Below are positions 15,263-24,544 of a DNA stretch of 64,000 bases, piece by piece. Position 1 is the first letter of the stretch; each line of letters begins with the position of its first letter. The stretch is from NCBI RefSeq assembly GCF_000428945.1, contig NZ_AUAX01000004.1, forward strand, positions 454,834-518,833. The letters run 5' to 3'. The translations under genes and the position numbers were made by a program. The DNA is from Hamadaea tsunoensis DSM 44101 (GTDB lineage Bacteria; Actinomycetota; Actinomycetes; Mycobacteriales; Micromonosporaceae). Below the pieces are notes generated by a model, which was not told the DNA's origin, made no database searches, and worked only from the letters and a program-made list of their open reading frames with translations.

Positions 15263-16702
15263 ATGACACCCGTGCCTCTCTCCGACCCTGCCCGGACGGC
15301 GGACCCCGCCCGTCGGGGCTTCGCCGCCGACAGATTCAGCACGACCTTCAAGCGCGCGGCCGCCGTCCTCGCGGCCGCGCTCGTGACCGCCACCGTGATC
15401 GGCCCGGCGACCCACGCCGAAGCCGCCTCCGTCCTGCTGTCCCAGGACCGGCCGACGTACGCGTCGTCCCTGGAGAACGGCGGGACCGCGGCCAACGCGG
15501 CGGTCGACGGCAACACCGCCACCCGGTGGGCCAGCCAGCCCACCGACGCCCAGTGGCTGGAGGTCGACCTGGGCTTCTCCGCGAACATCACCCAGGTCGT
15601 CCTGCGCTGGGAGAACGCCTACGGCAAGTCCTTCCAGATCCAGACCTCGGCCGACGATCTGACCTGGACGAACGCGTACACGACCACGGCCGGTCCGGGC
15701 GGCGTGCAGACGCTCAACGTGACCGGCACCGGCCGCTTCGTCCGCCTCAACCTGACCCAGCGCGGCACCGGCTACGGCTACTCGCTGTGGGAGTTCCAGG
15801 TCTACGGCTCCTACGTCGCCCTGCCGACGTCCGGCTGGGTCCTGGCCAACCCGCAGGTCACCACGACCGCGTCCCAGGCCAACCCGCCGCACGCGTACTT
15901 CCACGAATTCCAGACGAACTGCTCGGTCGTGAAGGACCTGCCGGACGACCCGATCGTCTTCCCGGGCCAGCCCGGCGCGTCCCACATGCACACGTTCATG
16001 GGCAACACCAGCACCAACGCCAACAGCACGCTGGCGTCGTTGCAGGCGGCCACGTCCACGTCGTGCCTGGCCCCCGGCGACAAGGCCGCGTACTGGATGC
16101 CCACCATGTACAACGGCAGCACCGCGGTGGAGCCGGTCGGGCCGCAGGTCATCTACTACAAGACCAACCTGATCGACTACACCAGCGTGCGCACGTTCCC
16201 GTTGGGCCTGCGCTACGTGGTGAACACGCCGAAGACCAACGCCCTGGAGTTCATGAACTTCCCCGGCGTGGTCGAGGGCTGGGAGTGCGGCGAGAGCTAC
16301 CACAACGCCGACTTCCCGCTCAGCTGCCCGGCCGGCACCCAGGTCAACATCCGCCTGCAGGCACCGAGCTGCTGGGACGGCAAGTACCTGGACACCCCCG
16401 ACCACATCGGGCACATGGCGTACCCGGTCAACGGGCGCTGCACCATCTCGCACCCGGTGGCGCTGCCGATGATCGAGTTCAAGATGGCCTTCCCGGCGGG
16501 CACCGACCTGTCGCAGATCCGGCTGTCGAGCGGGCGGGGCTACTCGTTCCACTACGACTTCTTCAACGCCTGGGACCCGGCCACCCTGGCCGCGATGGTC
16601 ACCCACTGCATCGTGGGCGGCCTGCAGTGCGACCCGCACGGCTACGACCAGGAGCACCCCGAGAAGGGCGCCGTCCTCAACGCCCAGTACCAGCTGCCGT
16701 AA
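15263..16702 (+). CDS. Secreted discoidin (F5/8 type C)-DUF1996 protein
   Basis: The 479-residue exported protein has a long signal peptide (hydrophobic AAAVLAAALVTATVIGPA, cleavage near AEAAS). An F5/8 type C/CBM32-like domain spans about residues 60-190 (ASSLENGGTAANAAVDGNTA, WLEVDLG). A DUF1996 domain spans about 205-475, with the conserved HMHTFMGN and HYDFFNAW histidine motifs. Discoidin domains bind galactose-type glycans, and DUF1996 proteins occur in secreted fungal and actinomycete enzymes of unproven activity. AGGAG seven bases before the ATG at 15263 fixes the start. LacI-type operators suggest induction by a sugar. Confidence 0.85.
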   Translation: MTPVPLSDPARTADPARRGFAADRFSTTFKRAAAVLAAALVTATVIGPATHAEAASVLLSQDRPTYASSLENGGTAANAAVDGNTATRWASQPTDAQWLEVDLGFSANITQVVLRWENAYGKSFQIQTSADDLTWTNAYTTTAGPGGVQTLNVTGTGRFVRLNLTQRGTGYGYSLWEFQVYGSYVALPTSGWVLANPQVTTTASQANPPHAYFHEFQTNCSVVKDLPDDPIVFPGQPGASHMHTFMGNTSTNANSTLASLQAATSTSCLAPGDKAAYWMPTMYNGSTAVEPVGPQVIYYKTNLIDYTSVRTFPLGLRYVVNTPKTNALEFMNFPGVVEGWECGESYHNADFPLSCPAGTQVNIRLQAPSCWDGKYLDTPDHIGHMAYPVNGRCTISHPVALPMIEFKMAFPAGTDLSQIRLSSGRGYSFHYDFFNAWDPATLAAMVTHCIVGGLQCDPHGYDQEHPEKGAVLNAQYQLP

Positions 16703-16716
16703 CCGACCGATCGATC

Positions 16717-16744
16717 GAGCCGCCGCACGCCGGTGCGGCGGCTC
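16717..16744 (+). terminator. Strong hairpin after the DUF1996 gene
   Basis: GAGCCGCCGCAC and GTGCGGCGGCTC form a perfect 12-bp stem with a 4-base loop, 15 bp after the stop codon. There is no T-tract, as is common for actinomycete terminators. Confidence 0.65.
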
Positions 16745-16763
16745 CCTCCTCTCCGGAGTAACC

Positions 16764-17258
16764 GTGCGCCGCCTGCTCACCGTCCTCGCCGCCGTCGCCC
16801 TCGCGGCCTGTTCCAGCCCCGCCCCCGCGCCACCGGCCGGTCCCGACGCCCTCACCCGCATGGTCTGCGAGCAGGAGGTGCGCGAGGAACTCGCCGCCGC
16901 CCTCGGGGTCGACGCCCAGCCGCAGGGCACGTGGACCCCGCCCACCTACACCTGCGTGTACGCGTACCCCGACGGCCGGTTCACGCTGACGATCCGGGAA
17001 CTGCCCGACAAGGCGGCGGCCACGGCGTACTACGAGGAGCGCCGGAACGCGGCCACCGCTCGCACGGAACTGCCCGGCATCGGCGAGGCGGCGTTCTCGG
17101 TCGCCGACGGGTCGATCTACCTGCGCAAGGACGCCAAGGTCCTGTACGCCGACGTCAGCGCCCTGCCCGACAAGTTCGGCAATCCGCCGATCACGAAGGT
17201 ACGCGCGGCCCTGTCGATCGTCACGACGGTGATGCACTGCTGGACCGAGAACAGCTGA
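16764..17258 (+). CDS. Small lipoprotein, DUF3558-like
   Basis: The 164-residue protein has a lipoprotein signal peptide (MRRLLTVLAAVALAAC, lipobox LAAC). The mature part has paired cysteines (MVCEQEV and YTCVYAYPDG) and a tail ending MHCWTENS. The layout resembles actinomycete DUF3558-type surface lipoproteins, but the family call is tentative. It starts at a GTG at 16764 with GGAG five bases upstream. It converges on the acetyltransferase gene with a single intervening base. Confidence 0.65.
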   Translation: MRRLLTVLAAVALAACSSPAPAPPAGPDALTRMVCEQEVREELAAALGVDAQPQGTWTPPTYTCVYAYPDGRFTLTIRELPDKAAATAYYEERRNAATARTELPGIGEAAFSVADGSIYLRKDAKVLYADVSALPDKFGNPPITKVRAALSIVTTVMHCWTENS

Positions 17259-17259
17259 G

Positions 17260-18171
17260 TCACCGGTCGCGGCGACGCCGGTAGCCCGAGGTCCGGGTGA
17301 CAGGGGCGAAGCCGAGCGACCGGTAGAGCCCGGCGGCGGGCGCGTTGTCGGCGTCGTGGTTCACCGACACCGTCGTCATGCCGGCCGCCCGCATCCGGCG
17401 CAGCCCCTCGGCGAGCACGGCCCGGCCGAGGCCCCGGCGCTGGAAGTCCGGATGGGTGCCGACCGGTTCGAAGTGCCCGAGCCGGTTGCGAAGGTCGGTC
17501 CAGTACACGGCGAACGCGGCGATCCGGCCGTCCGGCGCCTCGGCCACGATCTCCCGCGCGGGGTCGAAGCCCGGCCCGGTCATGACCTCCCGGTACGCGT
17601 CGCCGGTCCAGAACGCGCCGAACGCCGCGTTGCGGGCCTCGGCCAGGCCGCCGGCGTCCGCCAGGCGCGCGGAGCGGATCCGGAACCCGGCCGGCATCAC
17701 CTCGGCCGGAGCTGTCTCGGCCGGGTTCGCACCCAGGCGTACCTCGGTCACGTCGTCCCACGTTCGGAAGCGCTCGAAACCCAAGCGTCGCAACAGTTCC
17801 CCGCGTACGCCGTCGCAGTCGTACGCGTCGGTCAGGACGTGCTCCTCGGCCGGATCGGCGTACGCGTCGGTGACCGCGTACGCGTGCCGCAGCATGGCCA
17901 GTTCGGCCTCGGATCCCCGCACGGCGGGCGCGGCGAAGACGTCGAAGGCGCACCCGAACCGCAGCGCGATGGAGATCCCGAGGACCTGCCCGCCCCCCTC
18001 GAAGACCTGGACGAGTTCGCCGACCGGTCGCCGGCCGCGCAGGTTCTCGTAGATCCGGTGCGGCAGCTCCCCCACATGGTCGTACGCGCACCGCCCGGCG
18101 GCGGCGATCCAGCCGGCCACGGTGTCCTGGAGCGTCACGAGATCGGCGTCGGCGTACGGGCGGTTCTGCAC
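17260..18171 (-). CDS. GNAT family N-acetyltransferase (double-domain)
   Basis: The 303-residue protein has two GNAT-like halves. The C-terminal domain (about 165-300) carries the acetyl-CoA pyrophosphate loop THPDFQRRGLGRAVL and the later NHDADNAPAAGLYRSLGF, typical of active GNAT domains. The N-terminal half (about 1-155) lacks the Q/RxxGxG/A loop and is probably a non-catalytic copy. Mycothiol synthase has a similar double architecture, but the sequence is not MshD-like. The start is a GTG at 18171 with GAGAG upstream. The substrate is unknown. Confidence 0.82.
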   Translation of the reverse strand: MQNRPYADADLVTLQDTVAGWIAAAGRCAYDHVGELPHRIYENLRGRRPVGELVQVFEGGGQVLGISIALRFGCAFDVFAAPAVRGSEAELAMLRHAYAVTDAYADPAEEHVLTDAYDCDGVRGELLRRLGFERFRTWDDVTEVRLGANPAETAPAEVMPAGFRIRSARLADAGGLAEARNAAFGAFWTGDAYREVMTGPGFDPAREIVAEAPDGRIAAFAVYWTDLRNRLGHFEPVGTHPDFQRRGLGRAVLAEGLRRMRAAGMTTVSVNHDADNAPAAGLYRSLGFAPVTRTSGYRRRRDR

Positions 18172-18184
18172 GGTCTCTCTATAG

Positions 18185-18221
18185 CAAAACGATCCCCGCC
18201 CGGGGACGCCGGGCGGGGATC
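18185..18221 (-). terminator. Intrinsic terminator of the FKBP gene
   Basis: GATCCCCGCCCGG pairs perfectly with CCGGGCGGGGATC around a 5-base loop (18191-18221). Read on the minus strand it is followed by GTTTTGC, a short U-rich tail. It lies 13 bp past the FKBP stop codon. Confidence 0.85.
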
Positions 18222-18234
18222 GTCGCGGGCAGCC

Positions 18235-18744
18235 TCAGGCGTTGATGGACACCACGTCGACCACGAACACGAGCGTCTCGTTCGGGCCGATCACGCCGCC
18301 GGCACCGGCCGCGCCGTAGCCCAGGTTCGGCGGGATGACGATGAGGCGGCGACCGCCGGCCTTCGCCCCGACCAGACCCTGGTTCCAGCCGTCGATGACG
18401 CGCGCGCGGCCGAGCGGCGACACCGTGAACGGCGCGCCACGGTCCCACGAGGCGTCGAACTGCTTCTGCGACGACCAGGAGACGCCGACGTACTGCACCG
18501 ACACCGCGTCGCCGTCCTTGGCGGCCGGGCCGCTGCCCTCCACGATGTCGGTCACCTGCAGCGTCGACGGCTTGGCCGCCGCGTCGCTGAAGGCGATCTC
18601 CGGCTTCTTGGACAGATCAGTGCTGACGTTCACGCCACCTCCGCCTTTCATTTGGGTGTCCCCGCCGCCACCGCAGCCGGCCACTCCGGCTGCGAGCAGT
18701 CCGCCGAGCGCCAGCCCGGCGAGGACGCGTTGAATGATCCGCAC
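18235..18744 (-). CDS. FKBP-type peptidyl-prolyl cis-trans isomerase lipoprotein
   Basis: The 169-residue protein has a lipoprotein signal (LAGLALGGLLAAGVAGC) and one FKBP domain over about residues 70-167. The active-site landmarks are present: VQYVGVSW, FDASWDRG, VIDGWNQGLVG, then GGRRLIVIPPNLGYGAAG and the closing FVVDVVSI strand. It should speed prolyl isomerisation of exported proteins at the outer face of the membrane. The start is a GTG at 18744. Upstream in-frame extensions would overlap the divergent BNR gene. An intrinsic terminator follows directly. Confidence 0.93.
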   Translation of the reverse strand: MRIIQRVLAGLALGGLLAAGVAGCGGGGDTQMKGGGGVNVSTDLSKKPEIAFSDAAAKPSTLQVTDIVEGSGPAAKDGDAVSVQYVGVSWSSQKQFDASWDRGAPFTVSPLGRARVIDGWNQGLVGAKAGGRRLIVIPPNLGYGAAGAGGVIGPNETLVFVVDVVSINA

Positions 18745-18841
18745 CCCGCGAGGGTACAGGCGCGGACCGCCGGGCGCCGGGAGCCGGCGTCGATTCGGAC
18801 ACCTCTGCCGTCCAGGGCCGGAAACGGTATGTTCGGACCTC

Positions 18842-19903
18842 ATGAGCCGTCTATCGACGATCTTTTCCGTACTGGCCGCGGCTACCCTCGTGGTCGTGAT
18901 CTCCCCCGCGCCCGCCGAGGCCCACCCCACCCCCGTCCCCTCCTGGCAGGACTTCAGCACCGGCTCGGCGAGCAGCCTGCGCGGCCTGTCCGCGGTCAGC
19001 CGCCGGGTCGCCTGGGCCAGCGGCAGCGAAGGCGAGGTCCTGCGTACGCTCGACGGCGGGCGTACCTGGTCGCACGTGGGGCCGCCGGGAACCGCCGAGC
19101 TGCAGTTCCGCGACATCGAGGCGTTCGACGCCGACCACGCGGTCCTGATGTCCATCGGCGACACCACCGACGCGTTCCGCTTCTACGTCACCAGCGACGG
19201 CGGCGCGCACTGGACCGAGACGTTCCGCAACACCGAGGCCGCCGCGTTCTACGACTGCATGGCCTTCTTCGACCGCCGGCACGGCATCGCCCTGTCCGAC
19301 CCGGTGGACGGCAAGTTCCGCATCCTCGCGACGAGCGACGGCGGGCGTACCTGGGCGGTCGCGCCGGACACCGGGATGCCCGCGGCGCTGGCCGGCGAGT
19401 TCGCCTTCGCGGCGAGCGGCACCTGCCTGACCGTGTCCGGCGGCGAGCACGCCTGGTTCGCCTCGGGCGGCGGCAGCGCGGCCCGCGTCTACCGGTCGAA
19501 CGACCGGGGGCGTACCTGGTCGGTCACGGACACGCCGGTCCCGTCCGGGGCCAGCGCCGGGATCTACTCCGTCGCCTTCCGCGACCCGCGCCACGGGATC
19601 ATCGTCGGCGGCGACTACACCACTCCGGACTCCGCTCCCGACGGGGCCGCGGTCTCCCGGGACGGCGGGCGTACCTGGACGGTCGGCCGGACCGTGCCGG
19701 GCGCGTACCGCAGCGGTGTGGCGTGGACGAACATCGCCGGGGTGGCGATCGCGGTCGGCCCGACTGGCAGCGACATCACCTACGACGGCGGCCAGACCTG
19801 GCACGGCTTCGACACGGGCAGCCTGCACGGGGTGGACTGCACCCGCGACGGCGCCTGCTGGGCGTCCGGCGCCGCCGGCCGCGTAACCCGCCTCACCCTC
19901 TGA
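18842..19903 (+). CDS. Secreted BNR/Asp-box beta-propeller protein
   Basis: The 353-residue exported protein has a signal peptide ending near APAEAHPTP. The rest is a propeller built from Asp-box repeats: LDGGRTW, SDGGAHW, SDGGRTW, NDRGRTW, RDGGRTW and YDGGQTW. The family includes Ycf48-like assembly factors and sialidase-like folds. Catalytic sialidase residues (the FRIP motif and Arg triad) are not evident, so it is not called a sialidase. A ligand-binding or assembly role is possible. A 74-bp palindrome begins 17 bases after its stop codon. Confidence 0.8.
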   Translation: MSRLSTIFSVLAAATLVVVISPAPAEAHPTPVPSWQDFSTGSASSLRGLSAVSRRVAWASGSEGEVLRTLDGGRTWSHVGPPGTAELQFRDIEAFDADHAVLMSIGDTTDAFRFYVTSDGGAHWTETFRNTEAAAFYDCMAFFDRRHGIALSDPVDGKFRILATSDGGRTWAVAPDTGMPAALAGEFAFAASGTCLTVSGGEHAWFASGGGSAARVYRSNDRGRTWSVTDTPVPSGASAGIYSVAFRDPRHGIIVGGDYTTPDSAPDGAAVSRDGGRTWTVGRTVPGAYRSGVAWTNIAGVAIAVGPTGSDITYDGGQTWHGFDTGSLHGVDCTRDGACWASGAAGRVTRLTL

Positions 19904-19919
19904 CCCCCCCCCTGAGTTC

Positions 19920-19993
19920 CGACGATCTTGCGCGAATGCCCCGAATTTCGTCCGCTATGCCGGAATAGCCCGGACATTCGCGCAAGATCGTCG
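19920..19993 (+). repeat. 74-bp palindromic element, copy 1
   Basis: Perfect 19-bp arms, CGACGATCTTGCGCGAATG and its complement, flank a 36-base centre. The element lies between convergent stop codons of the BNR and response-regulator genes. It is one of three complete copies plus one interrupted copy in the window. Confidence 0.93.
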
Positions 19994-20055
19994 CAAGAGG
20001 GGGTGGCGCACGGCGGGGGCGGCGCGGGCGGCGCGGGGGCGCGGGGGTACGGGGG

Positions 20056-20727
20056 TCAGCGGTCGCCGGGGGTGATGAGGCCGGACTCGTAGGCCAGGAC
20101 GACGGCCTGGATGCGGTCGCGCAGGCCGAGCTTGTAGAGCACCCGGCTGACGTGGGTCTTGACGGTCTCCTCGCCGACCACCAGCCGGCCGGCAATCTCC
20201 TGATTGGACAGTCCGGCCGCGATGAGCCGCAGCACCTCGGTCTCCCGCGGCGTGAGCGCCGAGAACTCCACGGCCGGAGCCGGGCGGCGTACGCGCAGTT
20301 TCGCGAACTCCGCCACCAGCCGCCGGGTCACCGTCGGGGCCAGCAGTGCCTCCCCGGCCGCGACGACCCGGACGGCGTCGAACAGCCGCTCGGCGGTGAC
20401 GTCTTTGAGCAGGAATCCGCTCGCCCCGGCGGACAGCGCGTCGTAGACGTGCTCGTCGAGGTCGAACGTGGTCAGGATGAGGACGCGGGGTCCGTCGGGG
20501 CCGTTCTCGGCGAGGATGCGGCGGGTCGCCTCGATCCCGTCCACGACCGGCATCCGGATGTCCATGAGGACCACGTCGGGGCGCCGGTCGCGGCAGACCC
20601 CGACGGCCTGGGCGCCGTCGGCCGCGTCGCCGACCACCGCGAAGTCCGGCTGCGTGGCCAGCAGCGCGCCGAACGCCGCGCGTACCACGTCCTGGTCGTC
20701 GACCACCACGATCCGGGTCGGGCTCAT
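20056..20727 (-). CDS. LuxR/NarL-family response regulator
   Basis: The 223-residue regulator has a CheY-like receiver (acidic pocket DDQD, phospho-acceptor D56 in VVLMDIRMP, conserved Lys in FLLKD) and a LuxR-type HTH at about 150-215 (LTPRETEVLRLIAAGLSNQE). It lies 13 bp downstream of the histidine kinase gene on the same strand, so the two form an operon and a two-component pair. The divergent ABC exporter at 21999 is its likely target. GGGAG supports the ATG at 20727. Confidence 0.95.
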   Translation of the reverse strand: MSPTRIVVVDDQDVVRAAFGALLATQPDFAVVGDAADGAQAVGVCRDRRPDVVLMDIRMPVVDGIEATRRILAENGPDGPRVLILTTFDLDEHVYDALSAGASGFLLKDVTAERLFDAVRVVAAGEALLAPTVTRRLVAEFAKLRVRRPAPAVEFSALTPRETEVLRLIAAGLSNQEIAGRLVVGEETVKTHVSRVLYKLGLRDRIQAVVLAYESGLITPGDR

Positions 20728-20740
20728 GCCGCTCCCCCGC

Positions 20741-21862
20741 TCATACGGTTCCCTTCGGCAGCACGGCTTCCACCACGAAGCCGCCCATCGGCCCCATTCT
20801 GGTCTCCAGCGAGCCGCCCGCCATCGTCGCCCGCTCGCGCATCCCGGCGAGGCCGTGGCCGCTGCCCTGCACGCCCGGTCCGGGCCCGCTGTCGCGTACC
20901 CGCACGACCAGGGCGTCGTCGCGGTAATGCAGCTCCACGTCGACGGCGGCCCCCGCGGCATGCCGCCGGGCGTTCGTCAGCGCCTCCTGCACTATCCGGT
21001 ACGCGGTGAGCTCGATTCCCTGATCCAGTGGTGCCACGGCCCCTCTGACGATGAGGCGCGTACTGCCCTGGCCGAGGGCGCGTACCTCGTCGAGGAGGTC
21101 GTTGAGCTGTCCGAGGCCGGGCTGGGGGCGGCGGTTCGGCTCGACGGCGGCGTCCGCGTCCTCGCGCAGTACGCCGAGCAGCCGCCGCATCTCCGTCAGC
21201 GCGGTACGCGCCGTGTCCCCGATCGCGACGAGCCGCTTGGCCCCTTCGGGCGGCAGGCCCGGCGTGGTGAGCCGGGCGGCCTCGGCCTGCACGGCGATCA
21301 TCGAGATGTGGTGGGCCACGACGTCGTGGAGTTCCCGGGCGATCCGGGCCCGCTCCCCGCGGGCGATGTGTTCGAGGTAGGAGTCCTGGGCCGCCCGTTC
21401 GACGGCGGAACTGCGCCGCAGCTCCGCCCGCAACCGCCAGGCCGCCCCGGCCGCACCGCCGAGCGCCGCCGCGGTCAGCACGAACCCGGCCGTCGTCCGG
21501 TTGCCGCCGTCCGGCGCCTGGGCCGAGATCAGCGCGTACACGGCCAGGGGCAGCAGGAGCAGCAGGAGGGTCCACAGCTTTCGGCGTACTCCCGCGATGG
21601 TGTAGAGCGCGACGAGGGCAAGCGCGCCGGCCACCGGGGGTTGGTCGCCGACGGTGAGCGTGGCGACCGCGGCGAGCCCGCTCAGCAGTGCGGCGACCAG
21701 CGGCCAGAGCCGGGCGAGGGCAAGCGGGGCGGTCATGCCGAGCGCCAGGAGCGACGCGAGCACGGCCTGATCCGGCTCCAGCGGGCCGTCGGCGGTGACC
21801 TCGAACAGGGCGATGGCGGACAGCGCCAGCGCGGCCAACGGCACCCACCTCATGCCAGCCAT
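20741..21862 (-). CDS. DesK-type sensor histidine kinase
   Basis: The 373-residue kinase has four to five N-terminal membrane helices within residues 1-140 and almost no extracellular loop. A HisKA_3 dimerisation domain follows, with the phospho-acceptor His near residue 179 in ARELHDVVAHHIS, and a HATPase_c domain with YRIVQEALTNARRHA (N box) and DSGPGPG/GHGLAGMRERA (G boxes). Intramembrane kinases like this usually sense envelope damage or antibiotics and control a neighbouring ABC exporter. ATG 21862, with GGAG/AGGT upstream, is preferred over 21853. It is divergent from the exporter genes. Confidence 0.93.
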   Translation of the reverse strand: MAGMRWVPLAALALSAIALFEVTADGPLEPDQAVLASLLALGMTAPLALARLWPLVAALLSGLAAVATLTVGDQPPVAGALALVALYTIAGVRRKLWTLLLLLLPLAVYALISAQAPDGGNRTTAGFVLTAAALGGAAGAAWRLRAELRRSSAVERAAQDSYLEHIARGERARIARELHDVVAHHISMIAVQAEAARLTTPGLPPEGAKRLVAIGDTARTALTEMRRLLGVLREDADAAVEPNRRPQPGLGQLNDLLDEVRALGQGSTRLIVRGAVAPLDQGIELTAYRIVQEALTNARRHAAGAAVDVELHYRDDALVVRVRDSGPGPGVQGSGHGLAGMRERATMAGGSLETRMGPMGGFVVEAVLPKGTV

Positions 21863-21998
21863 TCTGACCTGCTCCGACGCGGCTGTCGTCCATCGCACCA
21901 GGGGTAAGCTACTCCCCCGCGCGGGGGACGCCGGGTCCCGGACAGACCACGCTGCGGCGTGACGACCGCCGGCCCCCACCGCGAATAGGTTGCTGAGC

Positions 21999-22946
21999 AT
22001 GCCACCTTCCATTGACGTACGCGCCGTCCAGAAGCGCTACCGCGGTACGGTCGCGGTCGACGGGCTGACCTTCACGGTCTCGCCCGGCGAGGTCACCGGC
22101 TTCATCGGCCCGAACGGGGCCGGCAAGTCCACCACGATGCGGCTGATCCTCGGCCTGGACGCACCGGACGCCGGCGAGGCCCTGGTCTCCGGCCGGCGGT
22201 ACGCCACCCTGCGCGCCCCGCTCCGCGAAGTCGGTGCCCTGCTGGACGCCGAGGCGGTGCATCCCAGCCGGCGGGCACGTGATCATCTGCTGTGGATGGC
22301 GTACAGCAACGGCATCCCGAAGAGGCGCGTCGACGAGGTGCTCGACGAGGTCGGCCTGGCCTCGGCGGGCAAGCGGCGGGCGGGCGGCTTCTCGCTCGGC
22401 ATGCGCCAGCGGCTCGGCATCGCGGCCGCGCTGCTCGGCGACCCGCCGGTGCTCATGTTCGACGAGCCGGTCAACGGGCTCGACCCCGACGGCATCATCT
22501 GGATACGAGGGCTGATGAAGTCGCTGGCGGCGCGGGGCCGGGTCGTGCTGGTCTCCAGCCATCTGATGAGCGAGTTGGAGGACACCGCCGACCACCTTGT
22601 CGTCGTCGGCCGGGGCAAGCTGGTGGCCGACACGAGCGTCGCGAAGCTGCTGGCGGCGGCGTCCAAGGACCGCGTCGAGGTACGCACCGCCCAGCGCACC
22701 GAGGTGATGACGGTGCTCGCCAACGCGGGCGCCACGTGCAGCATCACCGGCAACGAGGGCGTGATCGTCGAGGGGCTGCCCGGCGACCGGGTCGGACCGC
22801 TGCTGAGCGAGGCCGGGCTGTCCTTCTCCGAACTGCGCCGGCACCGGGCGACGCTGGAAGAGGCGTACATGGAGCTGACGCGGGGCGCCGTCGAGTTCGC
22901 GGTCCCCGCCGGTACGCCCTCCGGAACACAGGGGGGTGCGGCATGA
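21999..22946 (+). CDS. ABC transporter ATP-binding protein (drug-exporter type)
   Basis: The 315-residue ATPase has Walker A GPNGAGKST (about 37-45), signature FSLGMRQRLG, Walker B VLMFDEPVNGLDPDG and switch His in VSSHLMSELE. The C-terminal 90 residues form the extension seen in DrrA/CcmA-like exporters. The ATG at 21999 is used, since the TTG three codons upstream has no ribosome site. Its stop overlaps the permease start by ATGA. With the two downstream permeases it forms an ABC-2 exporter, probably controlled by the divergent two-component system. Confidence 0.93.
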   Translation: MPPSIDVRAVQKRYRGTVAVDGLTFTVSPGEVTGFIGPNGAGKSTTMRLILGLDAPDAGEALVSGRRYATLRAPLREVGALLDAEAVHPSRRARDHLLWMAYSNGIPKRRVDEVLDEVGLASAGKRRAGGFSLGMRQRLGIAAALLGDPPVLMFDEPVNGLDPDGIIWIRGLMKSLAARGRVVLVSSHLMSELEDTADHLVVVGRGKLVADTSVAKLLAAASKDRVEVRTAQRTEVMTVLANAGATCSITGNEGVIVEGLPGDRVGPLLSEAGLSFSELRRHRATLEEAYMELTRGAVEFAVPAGTPSGTQGGAA

Positions 22947-24544
22947 GCTTCGGCAACCTGCTGCTCGCCGAGTGGACCAAACTGCGCACCGTACGCCGAT
23001 GGATGATCACCCTCGGCTTCGTGGCCGTGCTGACGATCGGGCTCAGCGGCCTGGTCGCCTCGGGTTCCGGCACCGACGCCAACGACCACCGCAACTTCGT
23101 GACCGGCCCGGACGGCACCCCCGTGGCCGACTCGCTGCAGTTCGCCCACCAGACGATCACCGGCGACGCCACGGTCACCGTGCACGTCGACTCGGTGAAG
23201 GGCCTGGTCACGATGCGCGATGGCGGCCCTGACGGCGGGATGACACCCGTGCCCGACACGAAGTGGACCGGCACCGCGGGCGGTGTGATGATGAAGGACG
23301 GCACCACGTCCGGCTCCTCCTACGTCGCCGTGCTGATCAACGCGACGCAGGGCGTGCACATGCAGTCCGACTTCGCCCGGGACATCGCGGGCAGCACTGG
23401 CGACACCAGCCGGTGGCTGCGGCTCACCCGGACCGGGACGGCCGTGACCGGCTACGAGTCCGGGGACGGGACGACCTGGCAGAAGATCGGCACGATGACG
23501 CCGGCGCACCTGCCGGCCACCGCCGAGGCCGGCTTCTACACCACCTCCGCGGAGGTCATGGCGTGGTCCCGCGGGATGGGCGGCGCCTCGCTCGCGGGCC
23601 AACCGGGTCAGGGCGAGGCCGTGTTCGACCATCCTGCGCTCGACCCGGCCGGCACCGGCACCTGGCAGGAAACCAGGATCAAGATGCCGTCCGAGCTGGA
23701 CCTGGAGAAGGCGATGGCCGAGGGGCGCAAGTCGGCCGACGCCCCGGCCGACGGCTCGGCCGGCGACAAGTCCGGCGACAGGTCCGGCGGCGGCTCCGGC
23801 GACCGGGGCCACGCACCGGAGCGGCGCGCCGACGGGCTCACGGTCACCGGCGACAGGTACACGCTGGTCGGCAGCGGCGAGATCGGTCCCCGCCGGCCGG
23901 CGGACGACATCGTCGAGGGGTCGCTCGTCGGGGTCCTCGCCGGCCTGCTCACCCTCATCCCGGTCGGCGTCCTGTTCGCGACCGCGGAGTTCCGCAAGGG
24001 CATGATCCGCACGACGTTCACCGCGGAGCCCCGGCGCGGCCGTGTCCTGGCCGCCAAGGTCCTCGTCCTCGGCGCGGTCTCCTACGTCCTGTCGCTCGTC
24101 TCGGTGGTGACCGCGTTCCTGGTCGCCCAGCCGCTGCTGCGCAAGCACGGGTTCACCCCGCCCGCGTTCGTCACCCCGCATCTCACCGATCCGGCCGTCG
24201 TCCGGGTGATGCTGCTCAGCGCCTTGTTCATGACGGCCGTGGCGGTGTTCGCGCTCGGGGTCGGCATGTTCCTGCGGCACGGCGCCGCGGCGATCACCGT
24301 CGCCGTCGTCCTGTTCGTGGTGCCGTTCATCGCCGGCATGCTGCTGCCCGGCGACTCCCCGAAGTTCCTGATGTACACCACCCTCGCCGGGGGCCTGGCC
24401 ACCCTGCGGGCCGACCCGCCGACGAACCTTCTGGCCTCGCCATGGTCGATGATCGGGCCGTGGACCGCGATCTGCGTGGCACTCGCGTACGCGGCCGCCG
24501 GAATCGGGCTCGCCTGGTGGCGTACGCGCACCCGGGACGTGTGA
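22943..24544 (+). CDS. ABC-2 permease with a large extracytoplasmic DUF1349-like domain
   Basis: The 533-residue permease begins LLLAEWTKLRTVRRW, the usual actinomycete ABC-2 permease start, with a first helix at about 20-37. Then about 290 residues appear to be outside the cell before the remaining five helices (about 330-530). The external part contains GDTSRWLRLTRTGTAVTGYE and DGTTWQKIGTM, which resembles the concanavalin-like DUF1349 fold, followed by a Gly/Ser/Asp-rich linker (KSGDRSGGGSGDRGH). Such a ligand-binding domain inside an exporter permease suggests capture or sensing of substrate at the cell surface. It is coupled at both ends to its neighbours. Confidence 0.82.
   Translation: MSFGNLLLAEWTKLRTVRRWMITLGFVAVLTIGLSGLVASGSGTDANDHRNFVTGPDGTPVADSLQFAHQTITGDATVTVHVDSVKGLVTMRDGGPDGGMTPVPDTKWTGTAGGVMMKDGTTSGSSYVAVLINATQGVHMQSDFARDIAGSTGDTSRWLRLTRTGTAVTGYESGDGTTWQKIGTMTPAHLPATAEAGFYTTSAEVMAWSRGMGGASLAGQPGQGEAVFDHPALDPAGTGTWQETRIKMPSELDLEKAMAEGRKSADAPADGSAGDKSGDRSGGGSGDRGHAPERRADGLTVTGDRYTLVGSGEIGPRRPADDIVEGSLVGVLAGLLTLIPVGVLFATAEFRKGMIRTTFTAEPRRGRVLAAKVLVLGAVSYVLSLVSVVTAFLVAQPLLRKHGFTPPAFVTPHLTDPAVVRVMLLSALFMTAVAVFALGVGMFLRHGAAAITVAVVLFVVPFIAGMLLPGDSPKFLMYTTLAGGLATLRADPPTNLLASPWSMIGPWTAICVALAYAAAGIGLAWWRTRTRDV

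Noticed and set aside
16764..17258. Calling the small lipoprotein a confirmed DUF3558 member
   Set aside because: Only general layout and cysteine positions agree. No full family motif could be verified by eye, so the call is kept tentative.
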